Source: an uncultured Eubacteriales bacterium (GTDB taxonomy: Bacteria > Bacillota > Clostridia > Christensenellales > Aristaeellaceae). From it: a stretch of DNA of 13,082 bases. This document shows, one piece after another, positions 4,906 through 11,871 of the stretch. Below the pieces are notes generated by a model, which was given only the letters and a program-made list of their open reading frames with translations, had not been told where the DNA came from and did no database searches. Each line of letters starts with the position of its first letter. Position 1 is the stretch's first letter. A program made the position numbers and the translations under genes. Location of the stretch: contig URJN01000029.1 of assembly GCA_900548125.1 (NCBI GenBank), positions 1-13,082 of the forward strand, given 5' to 3'.

Positions 4906-7071
4906 ATGATGAACGAAAAGAAGCACCGCGGGCGCGTAACCATTCCTACCGATGTGGATGTTGTGCCCGAAACGCTTGAATTGTGCGAACGATGGGGCGC
5001 GGACGCGATCCGCGACTGCGACGGAACCGACTTCCCGCAGGAGCTTCGCGATACCGGCGCAAAGGTGTATGCGACCTACTACACCACCCGAAAGGACAAC
5101 GCATGGGCGAAGGCGAATCCCGACGAGGTGCAGCAATGCTATATCATGACCGGATTCAAGACGGCAGGCGAGGGCGCGCTGTCGATTCGTCTGATGGAAA
5201 ACCTCTCGACCGAGCTGCTGGAGGTCAATACCCGCGACGATATCCGCCGCTGGTGGGAGGTCATCGACCGCACGACCGGCGAGCCGCTGTCCCCGGACGA
5301 ATGGCATTATGCGGACGGGTGCGTCGTGATTGAGCATCCTGCGGCATATCATGAGTACACGGTGTCCTTCCTGTGCTATCTCATCTGGGATCCGGTTCAC
5401 ATGTACAACGCCGTCGTCAACGACTGGAAGGATGTCGAGCATCAGATCACGTTCGATGTTCGCCAGCCCAAGACGCATCAGTTTACCATGGAGCGTCTGC
5501 GCCGCTTCATCAAGGAGCATCCCTATGTGGACGTGATTCGCTACACGACGTTCTTCCATCAGTTTACGCTGGTGTTCGATGCGCTCAGGCGGGAGAAGTA
5601 CGTCGATTGGTACGGCTATTCGGCATCCGTTTCGCCGTATATTCTGGAGAAATTCGAGAAGGAAGTCGGCTATCGCTTCCGTCCGGAGTATATCATCGAT
5701 CAGGGATATTTCAATAACCAGTATCGCGTGCCCAGTAAGGAATTCCGGGATTTCCAGGCGTTCCAGCGTCGGGAAGTCGCTGCCCTGGCGCGGGAAATGG
5801 TCGAAATCACCCATGAGTGCGGGAAAGAAGCGATGATGTTCCTTGGCGACCACTGGATTGGCACGGAGCCGTTTATGCCGGAATTCAAGACGATTGGGCT
5901 GGACGCGGTGGTCGGCAGCGTGGGCAACGGCTCGACGCTCAGGCTCATCAGCGATATCCCCGGCGTAAAATATACGGAAGGGCGTCTGCTGCCGTATTTC
6001 TTCCCGGATACATTCCATGAAGGCGGAGACCCCGTGAAGGAAGCGCGGGAAAACTGGGTGACGGCGCGCCGCGCCATTCTGCGCAAGCCGATTGACCGCA
6101 TTGGCTACGGCGGCTATCTCAAGCTGGCTTGCCAGTTTCCGGAGTTCCTCGATTATGTGCAGAGCGTGTGCGATGAATTCCGCGAGCTGTATGAGAATAT
6201 CCGCGGCACGACGCCGTATTGCGTGAAAACCGTCGCCGTTCTGAATTGCTGGGGAAAGATGCGCGCGTGGGGCTGCCATATGGTGCATCATGCGCTGTAT
6301 TATAAGCAGAATTACAGCTATGCGGGCGTGATTGAAGCACTTTCCGGCGCACCGTTTGATGTGCGGTTCATCAGCTTTGAGGATATCCTCGCCGATGCGC
6401 ATGTGCTGGATGACGTGGATGTCATCCTGAATGTTGGCGACAGCGATACCGCCCATACCGGCGGCGTGTACTGGGAGAATCCGGTTATCAGCGCGGCGGT
6501 GCGCGGGTTTATCGCCCGCGGCGGCGGCTTAATCGGCGTAGGCGAGCCGAGCGGACATCCGTATCAGGGGCATATTTTCCAGCTGGCTTCCGCGCTGGGC
6601 GTGGAGAAGGAAAACGGCTTCACCCTCGGCTATGATAAGTACAATTGGGACGAGGCGCAGTCGCATTTTATCACCGAGGACTGCACCGAGCCGATTGACT
6701 TTGGCGAAGGAAAGAAGAACATCTACGCGCTGCCCGGCACGACGATCCTCTGCCAGCGGGATAAAGAGGTTCAGCTGGCGGCAAACGACTTTGAGGCGGG
6801 GCGCGCGGTATATATTTCCGGTCTGCCGTACAGCTTTGCCAACAGCAGGCTTCTGTATCGCGCCATACTCTGGAGCGCACACGCCGAGGATGAGCTGCAT
6901 CGCTGGTTCTCCACGAATCCGAACGTGGAGGTTCATGCCTATGTGAAGAACGGCAAATACTGCGTGGTCAACAATACCTACACGCCGCAGTCCACAGTGG
7001 TCTATCGCGGCGACGGAACGTCGTTTGAATTGCAGATGGCGTCGAACGAAATCAAGTGGTATAGAATGTAA
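4906..7071 (+). CDS. gnpA: GH112 1,3-beta-galactosyl-N-acetylhexosamine phosphorylase
   Basis: Cytosolic phosphorylase of glycoside hydrolase family 112. It cleaves a beta-1,3-galactosyl bond with phosphate, releasing galactose 1-phosphate; known substrates are galacto-N-biose and lacto-N-biose from mucin and milk glycans, and some Clostridial members use galactosyl-rhamnose. The 721 residues are of family length. The N-terminus carries RWGADAIRDCDGTDFP, a family hallmark with the phosphate/sugar-site Arg at 36; Asp315 in FLGDHWIGTEPF sits where the general acid (Asp313 in Bifidobacterium longum) is expected. The last 250 residues form a glutamine-amidotransferase-like domain (DVILNVGDSDTAHTGG, RGGGLIGVGEPSG) and a small beta domain, as in the family. 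No signal peptide. It stands alone here: no sugar kinase, GalT, epimerase or transporter is adjacent, which is unlike the bifidobacterial cluster. Assignment to GH112 is firm; the choice among substrates is not made by what I can see. Confidence 0.93.
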   Translation: MMNEKKHRGRVTIPTDVDVVPETLELCERWGADAIRDCDGTDFPQELRDTGAKVYATYYTTRKDNAWAKANPDEVQQCYIMTGFKTAGEGALSIRLMENLSTELLEVNTRDDIRRWWEVIDRTTGEPLSPDEWHYADGCVVIEHPAAYHEYTVSFLCYLIWDPVHMYNAVVNDWKDVEHQITFDVRQPKTHQFTMERLRRFIKEHPYVDVIRYTTFFHQFTLVFDALRREKYVDWYGYSASVSPYILEKFEKEVGYRFRPEYIIDQGYFNNQYRVPSKEFRDFQAFQRREVAALAREMVEITHECGKEAMMFLGDHWIGTEPFMPEFKTIGLDAVVGSVGNGSTLRLISDIPGVKYTEGRLLPYFFPDTFHEGGDPVKEARENWVTARRAILRKPIDRIGYGGYLKLACQFPEFLDYVQSVCDEFRELYENIRGTTPYCVKTVAVLNCWGKMRAWGCHMVHHALYYKQNYSYAGVIEALSGAPFDVRFISFEDILADAHVLDDVDVILNVGDSDTAHTGGVYWENPVISAAVRGFIARGGGLIGVGEPSGHPYQGHIFQLASALGVEKENGFTLGYDKYNWDEAQSHFITEDCTEPIDFGEGKKNIYALPGTTILCQRDKEVQLAANDFEAGRAVYISGLPYSFANSRLLYRAILWSAHAEDELHRWFSTNPNVEVHAYVKNGKYCVVNNTYTPQSTVVYRGDGTSFELQMASNEIKWYRM

Positions 7072-7098
7072 GAAAAGACGCGGGAAGATTTCCCCAAG

Positions 7099-7117
7099 GC
7101 AAGAGCTTTGCTCATGC
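7099..7117 (+). terminator. Weak hairpin after the GH112 gene
   Basis: GCAAGAGC (7099-7106) and GCTCATGC (7110-7117) pair at seven of eight positions around a TTT loop, with flanking CCCC and GGG able to extend it past a bulge. It is followed by GGGCAATTTTCT, a poor T tail. It may act as a partial terminator or simply protect the 3' end. Confidence 0.35.
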
Positions 7118-7137
7118 GGGCAATTTTCTATGAATGA

Positions 7138-7165
7138 AAAGGGACTGTCAGCTGACAGTCCCTTT
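7138..7165. terminator. Perfect 28-bp palindrome, likely bidirectional terminator
   Basis: The bases AAAGGGACTGTCAG and their exact complement CTGACAGTCCCTTT form a gapless palindrome. Transcribed either way it gives a strong hairpin flanked by A and T runs (CCCTTTATA on the plus strand, CCCTTTTCATT on the minus). It lies between the converging GH112 and transglutaminase genes, 67 bases after one stop and 83 beyond the other. The rest of the 177-base gap (7166-7248) shows nothing further. Confidence 0.75.
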
Positions 7166-7248
7166 ATAGATAGCGGAACAAGAGGGGCAATCTTACGCCA
7201 TTCTTCGCTCCGCAGCGGTTTTAACGGGGGTATTTTGCGAATGCGTCC

Positions 7249-9546
7249 TCAGTGGATTCCTCTTTTCGGCAGCAGCCGGCGCACATAGAGCCTGAGCTTC
7301 TGCATCGGCTTCATCAGCGCGAGCAGGTCGGAATAGGTCTTTTCGGCGCGTTCCGGCTGGGTGCGTTTGAGTGTATGCGCGCTGTATTGCGCGACGCAGA
7401 GTGCTTTGCCCAGCGTGGTCAGTTTCACAGCATCGCCCAACTGCGTCTGTGCGCGGAGCAGGAATGTCGCGGGGGCTTCGCCCGGCATAGCGGCGATGCC
7501 CATGCACAGGAGCACTTCTTCAATCGCGCGATACCAGACGAACAGCGCGTCATTTGTGCTGCTTTGCCTGCCTGCCACGCGGGCAGGCGCACAGAAATAC
7601 AGCCGAGCGGCGACAGCGGCAGCCAAAATCAGAAGAATCAGTAGCAGCCAAAGCCAGCCGGGCGGGGGATTCTTTTCCGAATTGTCCGGCGGCGGCGTGG
7701 GCGAGGGCGTCGGAGTCGGCACGGCGTCAGGGTCGTCCGGAGAAGGCGTCGGTTCGGGCGTAGGGGAAGGCGTCGGTGTTGCGTCCGACTGATTTTCTGG
7801 GCTGGGGGTCGGCGTTATCTGAGGAGAGGGCGATGGAGAAGGGGTCGCATCGGGCGTGGGCGTCGGGCTGGGCGACGGCGACGCGGCAGGCGGGTTATCG
7901 GGCAGATTGCCGTCGTCCGATGTGTTTTCCGTGCCATAGCCCGGCGTGGCGTCAAAGCTCAACCAACCAAAGCCGCTGAAGTAGATTTCAACCCACGCGT
8001 GCGCATTTCGCTGCGTGACGCGGGCTGTGCCGTCGCTGTCCGGAACGGCGGCATAGCCTTCGATATATCGGGAAGGCAGTCCCGCAATGCGCGCCATGAC
8101 AGCCATGGCACTGGCGAAGGATGTGCAGTAGCCCTGCCGCTCCGTGAGCAGGAACCAGGATACGAAATCCCGACCTGTCGGCGGTATATTCTGCTCAAGC
8201 GTATAGGAATAGGCACTTCGCAGATAGGTGCACAGCGCGGCGGCACGGTCAAAATCGTTCTGCGCGTCCTGCGTGATGCGCGTGACCAGCGCATAGACAT
8301 CCGGTTCAACGCCGGACGGAACGGAAAGATAGGTTTCCCGTATGCCTTCAAGCGGCTGATCGGGGGCTTGCGACGCGGCAAGCACGACATCCCGAACGCC
8401 CTGCGTGTCATAGCTCATGCGCGTGCCGCTGAAGGTATAGCTGTCGCCCAAGGTCAGGCTGCGCGTGCCGAAAACCTCGCTGGCAGGCGAAAAATAAGGG
8501 ACGATCCCTTCGCCTGAAAGCGCGGAAAAACGCTGGGTGAGATACAGCGTGCTGACGCTGTCCGAACGCATCAGCACGGTGATGAGTTCGCTCTGCGGAA
8601 GCTGGGAACGGAGAGCCTTCTCCGGACGGTCGAGGTCGAACAGGCTGCGCCGCAGCAGGATGAAGCGCGGATTGACGAGCAGATAACGCCGACCGGAGGT
8701 GGAGTCCGTCCATGCGGAGCCATCGTATTCATTCTTGATTGCGCCGCGCAGGAGTGTTCTGCCGCTTGTGCGAACCTGCATCACGGGGGCTTCCTCCGGA
8801 TTGGCGGGTCCGCCGAGCTGACTGACGCCCAGTGGCTGATAGCCGGTTGTGCTGAGCGAAAACGTCGTTCGAGGCTCGGTGAAGAACAGATAGTCGTCGA
8901 TTTTCTGGCGCATGCGTCGGGCGAAATCGTTCAGTTCGGGCACAGTCTGCGTTGCCATCGGCATCATCAGCGCGACAATGCCCAATGCCGCCGCTGCCAT
9001 GGGAATGAGCCGCTTTGCGGATACGCCGGGAGCGCGTCCGCTCAGAATCAGCGCAAGCACGAGGGGCAGGAGCGAAAACGCACCGACCTCAATGCCCAGA
9101 AACGAAACGATGAACAGCAGCACAATCACCAGAAGCGCAAGCGGGAAAAAAGCCTGCTCACTTCGGGAAAGAGCCGCGCCGACACCGGTAAAAACGAGCG
9201 AAAACAGCACGACAAGCGCACGGGAATATGCCGCGAGCGCAAGCGCATGCCCGTTTAAAAGAAGGGTCAGCGCAGCACTGATGGCGTTCATCTGTCCGCG
9301 AAGGCTGAAAACGAACGCGCAGAGGACGGCGAGCAGCAGCGGATATGCCAGCGCACGCAGACGCGGCAGGCAGGAAAGCAGCGCGAACGCCAGCGTGACC
9401 AGCGCACAGCAGCCGACGCTCAGCGAAAGCGGCGCCGTCAGCCCCAGCGACAGGGAAAGCGGATAGGTGCATCCGATGCCGATGAGAAAAGTCGTCAGCG
9501 CATGCAGAAGCAGGGCGTTCGGCATGGAAAAGAACGTTTTTTTCAT
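7249..9546 (-). CDS. Membrane-anchored transglutaminase-like protein (TgpA type) with Pro/Thr/Ser linker
   Basis: 765-residue protein of the TgpA layout. About 200 N-terminal residues are strongly hydrophobic with several membrane helices; an extracytoplasmic region follows, holding a transglutaminase-like core with Cys474 (QGYCTSFAS), His516 (RNAHAWVEIY) and Asp532 (WLSFDATPG), a complete papain-like triad. Then come about 75 residues of Pro/Thr/Ser repeats (about 556-630), a membrane helix (631-651, rich in Leu/Ile/Ala) and a cytosolic tail resembling DUF4129 (ALFVWYRAIEEVLL, PGEAPATFL). Members are thought to act as proteases or to crosslink at the cell surface; the substrate here is unknown. 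It is last in the MoxR-DUF58-transglutaminase operon, 27 bases after the DUF58 stop, with AAAGGCG 9 bases before its ATG. The linker probably lifts the catalytic domain through the wall. Confidence 0.92.
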   Translation of the reverse strand: MKKTFFSMPNALLLHALTTFLIGIGCTYPLSLSLGLTAPLSLSVGCCALVTLAFALLSCLPRLRALAYPLLLAVLCAFVFSLRGQMNAISAALTLLLNGHALALAAYSRALVVLFSLVFTGVGAALSRSEQAFFPLALLVIVLLFIVSFLGIEVGAFSLLPLVLALILSGRAPGVSAKRLIPMAAAALGIVALMMPMATQTVPELNDFARRMRQKIDDYLFFTEPRTTFSLSTTGYQPLGVSQLGGPANPEEAPVMQVRTSGRTLLRGAIKNEYDGSAWTDSTSGRRYLLVNPRFILLRRSLFDLDRPEKALRSQLPQSELITVLMRSDSVSTLYLTQRFSALSGEGIVPYFSPASEVFGTRSLTLGDSYTFSGTRMSYDTQGVRDVVLAASQAPDQPLEGIRETYLSVPSGVEPDVYALVTRITQDAQNDFDRAAALCTYLRSAYSYTLEQNIPPTGRDFVSWFLLTERQGYCTSFASAMAVMARIAGLPSRYIEGYAAVPDSDGTARVTQRNAHAWVEIYFSGFGWLSFDATPGYGTENTSDDGNLPDNPPAASPSPSPTPTPDATPSPSPSPQITPTPSPENQSDATPTPSPTPEPTPSPDDPDAVPTPTPSPTPPPDNSEKNPPPGWLWLLLILLILAAAVAARLYFCAPARVAGRQSSTNDALFVWYRAIEEVLLCMGIAAMPGEAPATFLLRAQTQLGDAVKLTTLGKALCVAQYSAHTLKRTQPERAEKTYSDLLALMKPMQKLRLYVRRLLPKRGIH
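7665..7881 (-). repeat. Low-complexity Pro/Thr/Ser-coding repeat
   Basis: Short irregular repeats of codons for SP, TP and PSP with occasional Asp/Ala breaks (for example SPSPTPTPDATPSPSPSP) span about 70 residues of the transglutaminase-like protein. On the plus strand this reads as recurring GGCGTCGG/GGCGAGGG blocks. Such tracts are prone to length change by slippage. Confidence 0.8.
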
Positions 9547-9573
9547 GAAGACAGTCGCCTTTCTGGCGCGAAA

Positions 9574-10719
9574 TTATGCCGCGCGGATGTGCGCGGTTTC
9601 CAAGCCGCTGGCAAAGAGAAGATGGAGCAGCTGGGCTTCTTCTTCGCTCGGTTCGCCCGCGGTGACGAGGGTAAAGCGCATTTTGGAGCCCATGCGCGAA
9701 AGCGCGATGGCAGCGTCCGCCACGGCGGGCGTCAGCCGCGTGGTCAGAATGGCAGTCGAGCCGGTGCGCTGCATGCGCCGCGACGCGAGCCAGAGCACGC
9801 GGGAAAAATCGGTCGTTTCACTGTAGCCAGCGGCGGCGACGGCGCGAAGCATGGCGGGAAGGGCCTGCGCGTCATGTCCGCTGAATTCGCCCTGACCGGA
9901 CGGAGAGAGCGGCAGATGCGTCGCGCGGCCTGCCTCCAGCAGGCTCTTGAGCGTCCCTGCGCAGGCTTCCGCCAGCACATCGACGAGCGCGGCGCGGACG
10001 GCAGGCGCACATTTCGGCGCGCCGCAGTCCAGCAGCACCAGCGCATCGGGACGCTGGGGTGTTTCATAAGTATGCACCATCAGCGACTGACGGCGCATGG
10101 AGAGCTTCCAATGGACGCGCTTGAGTTCGTCGCCGTCCTGCCAGGCGCGGATGTCCTCCGGCACGCTGTGGTCGGCAAGCGCGCGCTGGGTGGTCGAGCT
10201 TTCGCCCTCGCCCGGACTGACGGCAAGCGGCTCCGTTTCAATCGGATTGGGCAGAACCGTCACAAAAACGAGCGGAAGGGGCGATTTTCTGCGCAGGGAA
10301 AACAGACCGAAGCAGTCAGAAAACGTGATTTGCGTGATGCCGACCGGATAAACGCCGACGTGGGGACAGGGAAAGGTGTTGTCGCTCTCGGTCAAGCCGA
10401 AAAGATTGGCGGCAAGCGAAAAATCGCTCTGCCGTCCGCTGGGCAGACAGACCTTCAGTGAAAGCGGCGCAATCGGCGCGGGTACGGGCATGCGCAGGCT
10501 CAGGTGATACGGACAGGAACTGCCGCGCGATGTCTGCCCGCCGCCGACGGACTGGCTGACCTTGCAGGTGAGCGCGCCGAGCAGCACGCTGAGCAGCGCC
10601 AGCAGCCAGCAGGTCAGTGCCGCCGCCCCCAGCAGGAACGCGCCCGCGCTGCTGACGGAAAGCGCGGTAAAGAGCATCAGTACGCCGAAAAGCAGCGTAT
10701 AAAACCCACGCGAGGTCAT
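9574..10719 (-). CDS. DUF58 domain protein (von Willebrand A-like)
   Basis: 381-residue membrane-associated protein. The N-terminus has two close hydrophobic segments (about residues 6-50), then a beta-rich region and the DUF58 signature DIRAWQDGDELKRVHWKLS followed by SLMVHTYE (about 187-215), and a C-terminal VWA-like fold beginning DALVLLDCG. DUF58 proteins occur beside MoxR ATPases and are thought to work with them in assembling or activating surface or periplasmic targets. The ATG at 10719 overlaps the MoxR stop in an ATGA junction, so translation is coupled. A longer in-frame extension to 10824 lies inside MoxR and has no family similarity. The canonical VWA metal site is not evident: after VLLDCG the expected DxSxS is DCGAP, which suggests no MIDAS metal binding, as is common in this family. 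Confidence 0.92.
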   Translation of the reverse strand: MTSRGFYTLLFGVLMLFTALSVSSAGAFLLGAAALTCWLLALLSVLLGALTCKVSQSVGGGQTSRGSSCPYHLSLRMPVPAPIAPLSLKVCLPSGRQSDFSLAANLFGLTESDNTFPCPHVGVYPVGITQITFSDCFGLFSLRRKSPLPLVFVTVLPNPIETEPLAVSPGEGESSTTQRALADHSVPEDIRAWQDGDELKRVHWKLSMRRQSLMVHTYETPQRPDALVLLDCGAPKCAPAVRAALVDVLAEACAGTLKSLLEAGRATHLPLSPSGQGEFSGHDAQALPAMLRAVAAAGYSETTDFSRVLWLASRRMQRTGSTAILTTRLTPAVADAAIALSRMGSKMRFTLVTAGEPSEEEAQLLHLLFASGLETAHIRAA

Positions 10720-11660
10720 TTCAGCTTCACCGGAATACGGACGTTTGCGAGCAGTTCGGCGAATGCCTGCTCGCCGGTATAGCCGCGCATGCGTGCCTCG
10801 GCGGAAAGCACGAAGCGATGACACAGCACGCTGGGCGCAAGATGCTGCACGTCTTCGGGAATGATATAGTCGCGCCCGCAGAGCAGGGCGTTTGCCTGCG
10901 CCGCGTGGATGAGCGCAATCGCGGCGCGCGTACTTGCGCCCAGATTGAGCAGCGGCGTACTGCGCGTGGCGGCGCAGATGGCGGCGATATACGCCCGAAC
11001 CTCCTTGGAGCAGTAAACCGTTTTGACCTCCTGCTGCATGGCGATGACGTCCTCCGACGAGCAGACGGGGACGACGGATTCCATCGGCTTTTGTTCGCCG
11101 CAGTATCTGTCCAGAATGTCCATCTCATCCTGCAAGGACGGATAGCCGATGGAGATGCGCATGAAAAAGCGGTCCATCTGGGCTTCCGGCAGGGGATAAG
11201 TGCCTACAAAATCGACCGGATTCTGCGTCGCCAGAACCATAAACGGGCGCGCAAGCGGATAGGTCACGCCGTCAACCGTCACCTGACGCTCTTCCATGAC
11301 CTCGAGCAGCGCGGACTGCGTTTTCGGCGAAGTGCGGTTGATTTCGTCGGCGAGGACAATCTGGCTCATGATTGCGCCGGGGCGGTACTGCATTTCGCCC
11401 GACAGACTGGGCATGGTGAAGCCGGTGATATCCGACGGGGTGATATCCGGCGTAAACTGAATACGCTTAAAAGAGCAGGAAAGCGAACGCGCCAGCGCGC
11501 TGGCGAGCGTCGTCTTGCCCACGCCCGGAACATCCTCGATGAGCACATGCCCTTCGCACAGCAGCGCGGTGAGCATCAGTTCCACAACGTCATCCTTACC
11601 GACGACGGCGCGGGCTATATTTTGCTTGAGGGCGGAAACCATCATGCTGAAATTGGTCAT
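10716..11660 (-). CDS. MoxR family AAA+ ATPase
   Basis: 314-residue cytosolic AAA+ ATPase of the MoxR group, chaperone-like proteins that remodel partner proteins with VWA domains. Walker A is EDVPGVGKTT (Lys49), Walker B is IVLADEINR (Asp105, Glu106), sensor 1 is ATQNP (Asn147), and MDRFF supplies the likely arginine finger (Arg164). The lid domain follows with RDYIIPEDVQHLAP, typical of the family. AAAGGAG six bases before the ATG gives a strong start. It is the first gene of the operon with the DUF58 and transglutaminase-like genes, its stop overlapping the DUF58 start. A strong promoter and a leader hairpin precede it. All ATPase residues are present. Confidence 0.96.
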   Translation of the reverse strand: MTNFSMMVSALKQNIARAVVGKDDVVELMLTALLCEGHVLIEDVPGVGKTTLASALARSLSCSFKRIQFTPDITPSDITGFTMPSLSGEMQYRPGAIMSQIVLADEINRTSPKTQSALLEVMEERQVTVDGVTYPLARPFMVLATQNPVDFVGTYPLPEAQMDRFFMRISIGYPSLQDEMDILDRYCGEQKPMESVVPVCSSEDVIAMQQEVKTVYCSKEVRAYIAAICAATRSTPLLNLGASTRAAIALIHAAQANALLCGRDYIIPEDVQHLAPSVLCHRFVLSAEARMRGYTGEQAFAELLANVRIPVKLK

Positions 11661-11680
11661 AATACACTCCTTTGGCTTGC

Positions 11681-11718
11681 GTTTATCCTAATGTGCGCCG
11701 CAGGGGCGGAGGATAAAC
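11681..11718 (-). promoter_or_regulatory. Inverted repeat / hairpin at the 5' end of the moxR operon transcript
   Basis: GTTTATCCT and AGGATAAAC are perfect 9-base inverted repeats separated by 20 bases; within the loop CCGC and GCGG can also pair. With the promoter at 11730-11758 the transcript should begin about 5 bases before it, and it ends 13 bases before the AAAGGAG site. It could be an RNA stem that stabilises the message or a DNA operator for a dimeric regulator. Confidence 0.6.
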
Positions 11719-11729
11719 ATCTTTCTATT

Positions 11730-11758
11730 ATTATAAAGGCAGGGCGGGAATTTGGCAA
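11730..11758 (-). promoter_or_regulatory. Sigma-A-like promoter of the MoxR-DUF58-transglutaminase operon
   Basis: On the minus strand TTGCCA (11753-11758, five of six matches to TTGACA), a 17-base spacer and a perfect TATAAT (11730-11735). It drives the minus-strand operon starting at 11660. Confidence 0.82.
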
Positions 11759-11773
11759 GCAGCGCGTCACGCC

Positions 11774-11802
11774 TTGCAGAAAATCGCCTTTTTTGTTAGA
11801 AT
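11774..11802 (+). promoter_or_regulatory. Candidate promoter of birA
   Basis: TTGCAG (11774-11779), a 17-base T-rich spacer and TAGAAT (11797-11802, five of six). The -35 box is 15 bases from that of the divergent moxR promoter. The leader of about 65 bases holds two small hairpins, GCGGC/GCCGC at 11821-11835 and GGAAT/ATTCC at 11841-11856. Confidence 0.6.
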
Positions 11803-11871
11803 AAAGGGAGAAAAAAGAAGGCGGCGTTTTGCCGCGGGGAGGAATCCGGTCATTCCGGAAGGAACAGCGAT

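Noticed and set aside
4168..6456. A long minus-strand open frame that fuses LuxS in frame with a 600-residue extension antisense to the GH112 gene
   Set aside because: LuxS is complete from 4638 with its own ribosome binding site and promoter. The extension is Arg/His/Leu-rich antisense translation in GC-rich DNA and resembles no family.
7665..7881. A CRISPR-like or tandem DNA array suggested by recurring GGCGTCGG blocks
   Set aside because: The blocks are irregular, have no unique spacers and are fully explained by Ser-Pro/Thr-Pro codons in the transglutaminase-like gene.
10818..11804. A 328-codon plus-strand open frame opposite moxR, and similar frames opposite other genes (1036-2001, 2255-3316, 9502-10461)
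   Set aside because: All are exact mirrors of well-supported genes, lack ribosome binding sites and show Arg/His/Gln-rich low-information protein.
11780..11815. Possible BirA operator before birA (TTGTTAGAATAAAG)
   Set aside because: Only one half resembles a biotin operator half-site; no inverted partner lies at the expected spacing.
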